Shown: piece after piece, positions 49,077 to 56,410 of the stretch
How positions within the stretch are numbered: the first letter of the stretch is position 1
Layout: every line of letters begins with the position of its first letter
Assembly: GCF_011043625.1 (NCBI RefSeq)
Contig: NZ_JAAKGT010000001.1
Coordinates: forward strand, 744,001 to 808,000
DNA: 64,000 nucleotides
Direction of reading: 5' to 3'
From: Caulobacter sp. 602-2
Lineage (GTDB): Bacteria; Pseudomonadota; Alphaproteobacteria; Caulobacterales; Caulobacteraceae
Notes under the pieces: model-generated
What the model was told of the DNA's origin: nothing
Seen by the model: only the letters and a program-made list of their open reading frames with translations
Databases searched by the model: none
Made by a program: the position numbers and the translations under genes

Positions 49077-50600
49077 TCAGGCCGGGATCAGCCCCAGGTT
49101 CACGCTCACCGCCTTGGTCTTCAGGTACGAGTCGATCCCCTCGCGCCCGAACTCACGGCCCCAGCCCGACTGGCGGTTGCCGCCGAAGGGGGTCTCGGGG
49201 CTCAGGGCGGCGTGGATGTTGACGCCCACCTGGCCGCTGTCGATGGCGCGGGCCATGCGGTGGGCGCGCGACAGGTCCTTGGTCCAGACCGAGCCCGACA
49301 GGCCGTAGGTCGTCGCGTTGATCGCCTTGAGGAGCGCCTCGTCATCGTCGCCGAAGCTCTGCACGCCCAGCACCGGCCCGAACACCTCCTCGCGCGCCAG
49401 GCGCATGTCCGGCGTCACGTCGGCATAGATGGTCGGAGCCACGTAATGGCCGTGGCCGGTCGGAACGCCGCCGGCATAGGCCAGGCGCGCGCCCTCGGCG
49501 GCCGCGGCCTCGACATGCTCCAGCACCCTGCCCTTCTGCCGGGCCGAGACCAGCGGACCGACCATCGTGGTCGGATCCAGGCCCGGCCCGACCTTCAGGT
49601 AGGCCGCCGTCTGGGCCAGCCCCTCCAGCACCGGCTCCAGCACCTTCTCGTGCACGAACAGGCGCGTGCCGGCCATGCAGTTCTGGCCCGACAGGAAGAA
49701 GCAGGCCATGGCCGCCGAAGGGATGGCGTCGGCCAGATCCGCGTCGGGGAAGATCACGAACGGCGACTTGCCGCCCAGCTCCAGGGTCACCCGCTTGAGG
49801 TCGTGGCTGACGGCGCGGACGATCTCCTTGCCCACGGCGGTCGAGCCGGTGAAGGTGATCTTGTCGACGCCCGGATGGGAGACCAGCGCCGCGCCGATCT
49901 CGTGGCCCAGCCCGTGGATCAGGTTGAACACCCCGGGCGGACCGCCGGCCTCCAGCCACAGCCGCGCCACCAGGATCGAGGTCAGCGGCGTCAGTTCGGC
50001 GCTCTTGAGCACCAGGGTGCAGCCCGAGGCCAGGGCCGGCGCCAGCTTCAGGATGATCATCGAGATCGGCACGTTCCACGGCACGATCGCCCCGACCACG
50101 CCCACCGGCTCGCGCACGGTGTAGACCAGCAGGTCCAGCGCCTCGCGGCCGTTGGCCCGGGCCGGGATGGTCGAGCCCTCCAGCTTGGTGGCCAGGCCCG
50201 CGTAGTAGCGCACGTAGTCGGCGCAGAAGCCCTTGATGGTGGCGCCCGACAGCGCGATCGGCATGCCGTTCTCAAGCACCTCGACCTCGGCCAGCTTGTC
50301 GGCGTCACGCTCCAGGAGGTCGGCGAAGCGCAGCATGATACGCGCACGGTCGGCGCCCGAGGTGCGGCTCCAGCCCTTGAACGCCTTGCGGGCGGCGGCG
50401 ACGGCCAGGTCCAGGTCCTCGGCCGAGGTCGCGCGCACCGTGGCGATCACCTGCTCGGTCGCCGGGTTCTCGACCTCGATCAGGGTCTGCCCGCGGCCCT
50501 CGACGAAGGCCTCGCCGATCAGCTGGCCGTGGGCTTCGGCCAGGAAGGCCACAGCCTCTCGCGAGGGGCCGAAGATCGCTGCGTCGCTGGCGTCCGCCAT
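49077..50600 (-). CDS. NAD(P)-dependent aldehyde dehydrogenase 2
   Basis: A 507-aa ALDH. Motifs: IVPWNVPISMIILKLAPAL, FTGSTAVGKEIVRA, catalytic Glu in TLELGGKSPFV and Cys in LSGQNCMAGTRLF. It is paralogous to aldehyde dehydrogenase 1 but not close. It is divergent from the second MFS gene. I found no good island operator in its upstream gap. Confidence 0.92.
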   Translation of the reverse strand: MADASDAAIFGPSREAVAFLAEAHGQLIGEAFVEGRGQTLIEVENPATEQVIATVRATSAEDLDLAVAAARKAFKGWSRTSGADRARIMLRFADLLERDADKLAEVEVLENGMPIALSGATIKGFCADYVRYYAGLATKLEGSTIPARANGREALDLLVYTVREPVGVVGAIVPWNVPISMIILKLAPALASGCTLVLKSAELTPLTSILVARLWLEAGGPPGVFNLIHGLGHEIGAALVSHPGVDKITFTGSTAVGKEIVRAVSHDLKRVTLELGGKSPFVIFPDADLADAIPSAAMACFFLSGQNCMAGTRLFVHEKVLEPVLEGLAQTAAYLKVGPGLDPTTMVGPLVSARQKGRVLEHVEAAAAEGARLAYAGGVPTGHGHYVAPTIYADVTPDMRLAREEVFGPVLGVQSFGDDDEALLKAINATTYGLSGSVWTKDLSRAHRMARAIDSGQVGVNIHAALSPETPFGGNRQSGWGREFGREGIDSYLKTKAVSVNLGLIPA

Positions 50601-50779
50601 GGGAAACTCCGTCGAAGGAAACTGAAAGCTGTTGTGAAGCCCGGGCCACCCGGCCGCCGCCTTCCCGCGCGCCCTCCCCGCCTGTCGATCAGCCCGCGCG
50701 AAGCGATGGCGCGCCGCGCGCGGGCCGTCGGATGCTCGACTGGGGACATTGGGGCCAGTCGGCCCGGGGGATGTGAAGC

Positions 50780-52030
50780 GTGAGCGAAGTTCGGGACGAA
50801 TTCCGCAGGGGCTGGCGCGTGGTGCTCGCGGCCGGGGTCGGGGTCGGCTGCGGCATCAGCCTGCAGCAATATGTCGGCTCGCTGTTCGTGAAGGCCCTGC
50901 AGGCCGATCTGGGCTGGACCCGCGGCCAGATCGCCCAGGCCCAGGGCGCGGCCCTGGCGGCCCTGTTCGTGGCCCCCGTGCTGGGCTGGCTGATCGACAA
51001 GGTCGGGGTTCGCCCCGTGGCGATGGTCTCCATCGGCCTGCTGGCGGCGGTCTATGCGATGCTGGCGGCCATGCCGCCGTCGCTGGGGGCCTTCTACGGC
51101 CTCTTCGCCCTGCTGGTGATCCTGGGCAGCGGCACCGGACCGATCGGCTACACCCGGGCGGTCAACACCTGGTTCGAGAAGGGTCGCGGCCTGTCGCTGG
51201 GCCTGACCCTGACGGGTGTGTCGCTGGTCGCCGCGCTCAGCGCTCCGCTGCTGAACTTCGTCATCACCCATCACGGCTGGCGCGGCGGCTATGCGACGCT
51301 GGCGGGCCTGTCGCTGCTGGTCGCCTTGCCCACCGTGTTCCTGGCCCTGTGGGAGCGCCCCCGCTGGCTGGCCAGGAAGGGCGCGGCCGAGGGCGAGATC
51401 GCCGCCGCCCGGCAGGTTTCCCAGGTCGGCCTGACCGCCGGCCAGGCCTTGAAGACCGGCCGCTTCTGGATCCTGGCCCTGGCCATCCTGCTGGCCACGG
51501 CGGGCCTGACCGGCGTGATCAGCCAGTTGCAGCCGATCCTCACCGACCAGGGGCTGGACGCCCAGGCCGCCGGCTGGCTGGTGGCCCTGCTGGCCGTCTC
51601 GGTGGCCCTGGGCCGCATCGTCGTCGGCTGGGCGGTCGACCGCTTCTGGGCCCCGATCCCCGCCGCCATCGCCCTGGTGCTGCCGGCGCTGGGCGTGGGC
51701 CTGCTGGCGATCGGCCACGGCCAGTGGCCGCTGGCGGTGCTCGCGGTGCTGCTGATCGGCGCGGCGCAGGGCGGCGAGGTCGACGTCGCCGCCTTCTTCG
51801 TCGCCCGCTATTTCGGCATGCGCTCGTACGGCGCGGTCTACGCCCTGATCGGCGTGGCGATCTCGCTGGGCGTCCCGATCGGCGCGATCGGCATCGGCGC
51901 GCTCTACGACCACGACGGCGGCTACGGCCGCGCCCTGGCGATCGCGGCCGCCGGCTTTATCGCCAGCGGCGCGCTGATCCTCCTGATGGGACGCTATCCG
52001 CAATGGGAGACGCCCAAGCAAAAGCCCTGA
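50780..52030 (+). CDS. MFS transporter 2
   Basis: A 416-aa carrier with twelve helices; GTG start after GGGGG. It has VLGWLIDKVGVRPVAM, a helix-10-like LGRIVVGWAVDRFWAPI and AAQGGEVDVAAFFVARYFGM. The segment VDRFWAP is shared with the carrier at 25347, so the two are related. It probably imports the pathway substrate or a related acid. Confidence 0.88.
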   Translation: MSEVRDEFRRGWRVVLAAGVGVGCGISLQQYVGSLFVKALQADLGWTRGQIAQAQGAALAALFVAPVLGWLIDKVGVRPVAMVSIGLLAAVYAMLAAMPPSLGAFYGLFALLVILGSGTGPIGYTRAVNTWFEKGRGLSLGLTLTGVSLVAALSAPLLNFVITHHGWRGGYATLAGLSLLVALPTVFLALWERPRWLARKGAAEGEIAAARQVSQVGLTAGQALKTGRFWILALAILLATAGLTGVISQLQPILTDQGLDAQAAGWLVALLAVSVALGRIVVGWAVDRFWAPIPAAIALVLPALGVGLLAIGHGQWPLAVLAVLLIGAAQGGEVDVAAFFVARYFGMRSYGAVYALIGVAISLGVPIGAIGIGALYDHDGGYGRALAIAAAGFIASGALILLMGRYPQWETPKQKP

Positions 52031-52041
52031 CCGCACCGCCC

Positions 52042-52836
52042 TCAGGCGGCGCGGGACAGAGGTTCGGACAGGTCGCGGCTGATGGCCGCCGCGGCGATCT
52101 TCAGCTTGTCGCCGTACTGCTTCACGGCGTCGGGCATCTTCATCGACGAGGAGAAGAACACCAGCACCAACGCCCCGCAGACGCCCTCGCTGTTGAAGAT
52201 CGGCGCGCCGATCGACGAGGTCTTGCCGGGCGTCGCCGTGTAGGGGTTGCGCCCCTTGGTCGCCACGCCCGCCTCGATGATGTCGGAGAACATGCCGCCG
52301 GACTCCGCGTACTGCAGGGTCAGCGGATCCACCTGGCCCTCGCCGCGGCGATAGGCCTCCAGCACCGCCGCCTGCTCGTCGGGCGAGGCGAAGGCGAGAT
52401 ACGCCTTGCCCGCCGCGCTCTCCAGGATCGGCAGGGTGTAGCCCGGATAGTAGTTGTTCAGCGTCAGCGACGTCATCGTGTGGGTCGAGTCGCGGATCAT
52501 CATCTGCTGGCCCACCCGGGTGGCGATCGACACGGGCCAGGTCACCTTGGCCGTCAGGTCGACGATGTGCGGCCGGGCGCAGGCCACCAGGCGATCGCTC
52601 TCCTGGAACCCGTGCGAAAGCGACTGCACCAGCATCGTCGGTCGATAGCGCTTCCGCGCCGGCTCCCGCTCGATCAGCTTCTCGTGCAGCAGCGTCTGCA
52701 CGATGCGGCAGGCCGTCGGATAGGGAACGCCCGAGGTCTGGGCGATCTCCATCATCGACAGCGAACCACGCCGGTTGATCGCCTGCAGCACCGAGATGCA
52801 GCGGCTGATGGCCCTGATCGGCACACCTTTTTCCAT
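52042..52836 (-). CDS. IclR-family transcriptional regulator
   Basis: A 264-aa IclR regulator: N-terminal winged helix with MEIAQTSGVPYPTACRIVQTL, then the effector domain with ESAAGKAYLAFASPDEQAAV and SSIGAPIFNSEGVCGALVL. IclR proteins often control aromatic catabolism, as repressor or activator, and bind palindromes as dimers. It is divergent from esterase 2, with two operator-type sites between. It is the only dedicated regulator inside the island. Confidence 0.92.
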   Translation of the reverse strand: MEKGVPIRAISRCISVLQAINRRGSLSMMEIAQTSGVPYPTACRIVQTLLHEKLIEREPARKRYRPTMLVQSLSHGFQESDRLVACARPHIVDLTAKVTWPVSIATRVGQQMMIRDSTHTMTSLTLNNYYPGYTLPILESAAGKAYLAFASPDEQAAVLEAYRRGEGQVDPLTLQYAESGGMFSDIIEAGVATKGRNPYTATPGKTSSIGAPIFNSEGVCGALVLVFFSSSMKMPDAVKQYGDKLKIAAAAISRDLSEPLSRAA

Positions 52837-52909
52837 CGAAACGCCTCCTCCAGATTCACGCGAACTCCAGACCGCGGCGGCGGGGGTCTGGCGGAAACCA
52901 CGTCCCGAC

Positions 52910-52926
52910 TATCCGTTCGCCGGATA
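52910..52926. promoter_or_regulatory. Island-type operator f
   Basis: TATCCGT-TCG-CCGGATA; a symmetric TATCCG-N5-CGGATA. It is 74 bases upstream of the IclR start (52836), which suggests autoregulation. Confidence 0.6.
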
Positions 52927-52977
52927 GCGCAACGAAGCCCCGCAACGGTCGGAGTCGTCTTTTGTGCGTCGCCTGCT

Positions 52978-52994
52978 CTTTCGCAGGGCGGATA
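52978..52994 (+). promoter_or_regulatory. Island-type operator g
   Basis: The right half GCGGATA (52988-52994) is perfect; the left half CTTTCGC matches four of seven. It ends 72 bases before the esterase 2 start (53066). Confidence 0.5.
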
Positions 52995-53065
52995 TTTGAC
53001 CACGCGGTCAACGAAGTGGCAATTCGTGGATTTACGGTCAGGCTCACATAACGTCGGAGCCCGAA

Positions 53066-54199
53066 ATGAGCGCTGAAACTTCCGCAACGTCAGCCGACGA
53101 GTCCTTGTATCTTCAGCGCTTTCAGGCTGCCGCCAATGCGCCGCAGGAGACCTACGACACGCTCGAACCCGTGCCCGGCGCCGCCGGCCGCACGCTGATT
53201 CCCGCCGCCTCGCCGGCCACGATCGACGCCGCCGCCCTCGACGCCGCCGAGGCCTACGCCCAACAAAGCAACGCCAAGGCCTTCATGGTCTGGCGCGACG
53301 GCGTGCTGGAGCGCGAGACCTACTTCGCCGGCGCGACCCGTCCCTCGCTGCTGGCGTCGAAATCGCTGGCCAAGCCGCTGACCGCCGTCGCCATCGGCCG
53401 GGCTCTCGACCTGGGCGTCATCAAGTCGCTGGACCAGTCGCTGGCCGACTTCATCACCGAGTGGAAGGGCACGCCCAAGGCCGACATCCTGGTGCGCCAC
53501 ACGCTGGACATGCGCACCGGCTTCCTGCCGCAGGGCTTCAGCACCGATCCGGCCGACGTGCTGAACCGGGCCTATCTGCACCCGCGCCACGACGACATCC
53601 TGATCAACGACTACCCGCTCGTGAACCCGCCGGGCAGCCGCTACGACTACGCCAACGCCACCTCCGAACTGGTGGCCCTGGTGATCGAGCGCGCCACCGG
53701 CCGCCGCTACGCCGAGTTCATCTCCGAAGAGGTGCTGAAGCCCATCGACGCGCCCGGGGGACAGATCTGGGTCGACCGTCCGGGCGGCCTGGCGCATTCG
53801 GGCTGCTGCATCCTGCTGCCGGCAGAAAGCTGGCTGCGCCTGGCCATCCTGCTGATCGACGACGGCGTGCACGATGGAAAGCGCCTGCTGCCCGAGGGCT
53901 ATGTCGGAGAGATGCGCACCCCGACCGAGCAGAACCCGCACTACGGTCTGGGCGTCTATATCGGGGCTCCGTACGTCGAGCGCCGCGGCTGGGCCGCGCC
54001 CGACACGCCCTGGCCCAAGATCCTGCACAGCCAGCCCTACGCCGCCGACGATCTCTATCTCTTCTGCGGCAACTCCAACCAGGTGGTCTACATCGTGCCG
54101 TCCCAGCGCCTGATCGTTCTTCGGGTGGGCGACGCCCCGCCCAAGACGCCCGAATGGGACAACAGCGTCCTGCCCAACCTGGTCCTGCGGGGGCTCTAG
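53066..54199 (+). CDS. Beta-lactamase-fold serine hydrolase/esterase 2
   Basis: A 377-aa protein. SxxK in LLASKSLAKPLTAVAIG and YxN in RYDYANATSELVAL mark a class C beta-lactamase-like esterase. It resembles esterase 1 (47191) in the EPVPGAAG / RPVPGAAAP start and in the DDLY(L/F) region near the C-terminus. Its last bases overlap the stop of the convergent 50-aa gene at the shared CTAG. A nylon-oligomer hydrolase-type amidase is also possible. Confidence 0.87.
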   Translation: MSAETSATSADESLYLQRFQAAANAPQETYDTLEPVPGAAGRTLIPAASPATIDAAALDAAEAYAQQSNAKAFMVWRDGVLERETYFAGATRPSLLASKSLAKPLTAVAIGRALDLGVIKSLDQSLADFITEWKGTPKADILVRHTLDMRTGFLPQGFSTDPADVLNRAYLHPRHDDILINDYPLVNPPGSRYDYANATSELVALVIERATGRRYAEFISEEVLKPIDAPGGQIWVDRPGGLAHSGCCILLPAESWLRLAILLIDDGVHDGKRLLPEGYVGEMRTPTEQNPHYGLGVYIGAPYVERRGWAAPDTPWPKILHSQPYAADDLYLFCGNSNQVVYIVPSQRLIVLRVGDAPPKTPEWDNSVLPNLVLRGL

Positions 54200-54348
54200 C
54201 GGCGGCGCACGAGGGCGACCCGGGCGATCAGCTTGCGCACGTCGCCCTCCTCCACCCCGTCGCGGCGCATCAGAAGGCGCACGATGGGCTCGGAGAGCAG
54301 TTCGTCGAGTGAAGGCGGCGGGTCGTCCAGACCCCGGTCGTCGCGCAT
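54196..54348 (-). CDS. 50-aa conserved-looking small protein
   Basis: A small protein with a strong AAAAGGAGCG ribosome site. It reads MRDDRGLDDPPPSLDELLSE, then PIVRLLMRRDGVEE, and ends in VALVRRR. The DELLSEPIVRLLM-RRDGV core looks like a small, widespread alphaproteobacterial protein of unknown function (from memory). It shares its stop bases with the convergent esterase 2 gene. Confidence 0.65.
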   Translation of the reverse strand: MRDDRGLDDPPPSLDELLSEPIVRLLMRRDGVEEGDVRKLIARVALVRRR

Positions 54349-54486
54349 GGGGCGCTCCTTTTCGGGCGGGGCGTCCCTCTCGCATTATTGAGATTGAATC
54401 GCAACTACTATCCAGGAGCGACGAACGCGACGTGGCCGGCAGGCCTGTCGGCTGCTATCAGCCAGGCATCCGACCCAGAGGCCGCC

Positions 54487-54870
54487 ATGACCGATTTCCC
54501 CGTCACCATCTTCCACAATCCCAAGTGCGGCACCTCGCGCAACACGCTGGCGATCATCGAGGCGGCCGGCTACGCGCCGACCGTGGTCGAGTACCTGAAG
54601 GCCGGCTGGACGCTGGAACAGCTGAAGGACCTGGCCGCCCGCACGGGCCTGGGCGCCCGCGGCCTGCTGCGCGTCAAGGGCACGCCGGCCGAGGAGCTGG
54701 GCCTGACCGGTCCGGCCGCCGCGGAGGATGCGATCCTGGCGGCGATGGTCGAGCATCCGATCCTGGTCGAGCGCCCGATCGTCGTCACGCCCAAGGGCGC
54801 CGTGCTCGCCAGGCCGAAGGAAAAGGTGCTGGAAATCCTCGACCGTCACCCTCCGGCGGACGCATCCTGA
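54487..54870 (+). CDS. ArsC-family arsenate reductase
   Basis: A 127-aa thioredoxin-fold protein. The catalytic Cys is in FHNPKCGTSRNTLAIIE (Cys near residue 13), followed by RLLRVKGTP-like and VEHPILVERPIVVTP with the conserved Arg. It fits ArsC (glutathione/glutaredoxin type); YfgD-type relatives are similar. ATG 54487 matches the family N-terminus. No ars operon is near. Confidence 0.85.
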   Translation: MTDFPVTIFHNPKCGTSRNTLAIIEAAGYAPTVVEYLKAGWTLEQLKDLAARTGLGARGLLRVKGTPAEELGLTGPAAAEDAILAAMVEHPILVERPIVVTPKGAVLARPKEKVLEILDRHPPADAS

Positions 54871-54896
54871 TCCGTGGTCGGACGTTTACCCGCCGC

Positions 54897-54929
54897 CTGT
54901 CGCAAATCTGTCGTCGAACTGTGACAAAT
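54897..54929 (+). promoter_or_regulatory. Pho box upstream of pstS
   Basis: Three copies of CTGT(C/G) start at 54897, 54908 and 54919, exactly 11 bases apart, each followed by AT-rich spacers (CAAAT, CGAAC-type, CAAAT). This is the PhoB direct-repeat arrangement (CTGTCAT-like, 11-bp period). It lies about 120 bases before pstS. Confidence 0.8.
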
Positions 54930-55048
54930 AGCCGACCTCGCCGCCGCTAATCTGCGGTCGACGAGGTCGGAGACCATTCCCCCCGAAAGGTCCGCCCGGC
55001 ACGTCCAAGATTCCAATGGCCCCAAGCCGACCCATCAGGATGTCGTCC

Positions 55049-56089
55049 ATGAAAGCCTTCCTCGGAGCCGCCGCCGCGCTCGGCCTGCTGGCCCTGGCTC
55101 CCAGCGCCCACGCCGCCCGCGACTACGTCTGGGCCGCCGGCTCGTCGACCGTCTTCCCGTTCAGCACCCGCGTCGCCGAGAACTTCGCCAAGAAGACCGG
55201 CAAGAAGTCGCCCAAGGTCGAGAGCCTCGGCACCGGCGGCGGGATCAAGATGTTCTGCGGCGGCATGGGCGAGGGCTTCCCCGACATCGCCAACGCCTCG
55301 CGTCCGATGAAGAAGTCCGAGTACGAGGCCTGCAAGGCCAAGGGCGTCAAGGACATCATCGAGATCAAGATCGGCTTCGACGGCATCGTCATCGCGATGG
55401 ACAAGAAGTCGCCCGACTACAACTTCAAGCTCGAACACCTCTATCTGGGCTTGGCCCAGAACGCCCTGCGCGGCGGCCAGTTCGTGAGCAACCCCTACAA
55501 GACCTGGAAGGACGTCGGCGCCGGCCTGCCGGCCAACCGCATCCTGGTCTACGGTCCCCCGCCCACCTCGGGCACCCGTGACGCCTGGGTCGAGCTGGCC
55601 ATCGAAGGCGGCGCCAAGAAGTTCCCGACCGCCAAGGCGCTGCACGACAGCGACGAAAAGGGCTTCAAGGCCAAGGTCGACCCGATGCGCAAGGACGGCG
55701 CCTGGATCGACGCCGGCGAGAACGACAACGCCATCGTCGGCACCCTGACCAAGACCCCCGGCGCGCTGGGCGTGTTCGGCTTCTCGTTCCTCGAAGAGAA
55801 CGCCAACGTCATCAAGGGCGCCAGCGTCAACGGCGTGAAGCCCACCCCGCAGACGATCGCCAACGGCACCTACCCCGTGTCGCGCTCGCTCTTCATCTAC
55901 GTGAAGAAGGGCCAGGTCGGCGTGACGCCGGGTCTGAAGGAATTCCTCAGCGAGTTCGTCTCCGACGCCGCCACCGGCCGCGGCGGCTACCTGCAGGGCC
56001 GCGGCCTGATCCCGCTGCCGCCCGCGCAGCACGAAGCCGCCAAGGCCACGGCCAGCAAGCTGACCCTGATGGCTCCGCCCAAGGGCTGA
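55049..56089 (+). CDS. pstS: Phosphate-binding periplasmic protein
   Basis: A 346-aa periplasmic substrate-binding protein. Signal peptide ends near SAHA. It has YVWAAGSSTVFPFSTRVAE, a PstS-type anion loop GTGGGI, and ANASRPMKKSEY, with TSGTRDAW later. Binds phosphate for the PstCAB transporter, which is not here; a stand-alone pstS is also the Caulobacter arrangement as I recall. ATG 55049 with AGGA is chosen; ATG 55040 is possible. Confidence 0.9.
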   Translation: MKAFLGAAAALGLLALAPSAHAARDYVWAAGSSTVFPFSTRVAENFAKKTGKKSPKVESLGTGGGIKMFCGGMGEGFPDIANASRPMKKSEYEACKAKGVKDIIEIKIGFDGIVIAMDKKSPDYNFKLEHLYLGLAQNALRGGQFVSNPYKTWKDVGAGLPANRILVYGPPPTSGTRDAWVELAIEGGAKKFPTAKALHDSDEKGFKAKVDPMRKDGAWIDAGENDNAIVGTLTKTPGALGVFGFSFLEENANVIKGASVNGVKPTPQTIANGTYPVSRSLFIYVKKGQVGVTPGLKEFLSEFVSDAATGRGGYLQGRGLIPLPPAQHEAAKATASKLTLMAPPKG

Positions 56090-56113
56090 TCGGCAGGTCG
56101 AACCTTCCAGAAG

Positions 56114-56147
56114 CGCCCCGTCCGGACCTCCGGACGGGGCGTTTTTC
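56114..56147 (+). terminator. Rho-independent terminator after pstS
   Basis: Stem CGCCCCGTCCGG / CCGGACGGGGCG with a short loop, then TTTTTC. It lies 24 bases after the pstS stop. Confidence 0.9.
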
Positions 56148-56410
56148 TTTGCGCTCCCCTGCGGCCAAAGCGCCGCAGTCGGCGCTAATCGTCGGCCGCC
56201 CCTTGCGTTTCTTGGCGGTTTGGCGTCTTAACGCGCCCTTGCAAATGTCCTCGCTGGCTCAAACGCCTCGTTTTGGCGGCCGGAGAGGTTTATTTTCATG
56301 ACAAGTGACCAATCAGACGGGTCCGGGACAACGGGGTCGTAATTTGGTCGTGGCGCAGGCCGCGGGCGTTTTTTGTGTGCGCGCCGCCTGCAGGATCGAA
56401 CTGGACCAAG
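56148..56410 (+). other. Leader region of the DEAD-box helicase gene
   Basis: It holds an AT-richer zone, a possible 14-codon upstream frame (56298-56342), and a GC hairpin with a T-rich loop just before the helicase start (about 56358-56395, GCAGGC/GCCTGC arms). No other gene is visible. Confidence 0.5.
56298..56342 (+). CDS. Possible 14-codon upstream ORF
   Basis: It reads MTSDQSDGSGTTGS, then stop. It has a GGAGAGG ribosome site nine bases before the ATG. It lies 68 bases upstream of the helicase ATG. It may regulate helicase translation, or be chance. Confidence 0.3.
   Translation: MTSDQSDGSGTTGS

Noticed and set aside
50601..50779. Island operator between aldehyde dehydrogenase 2 and MFS 2
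   Set aside because: Only a loose GTCGGATG is present, 46 bases from the MFS start and without the usual spacing or partner half.
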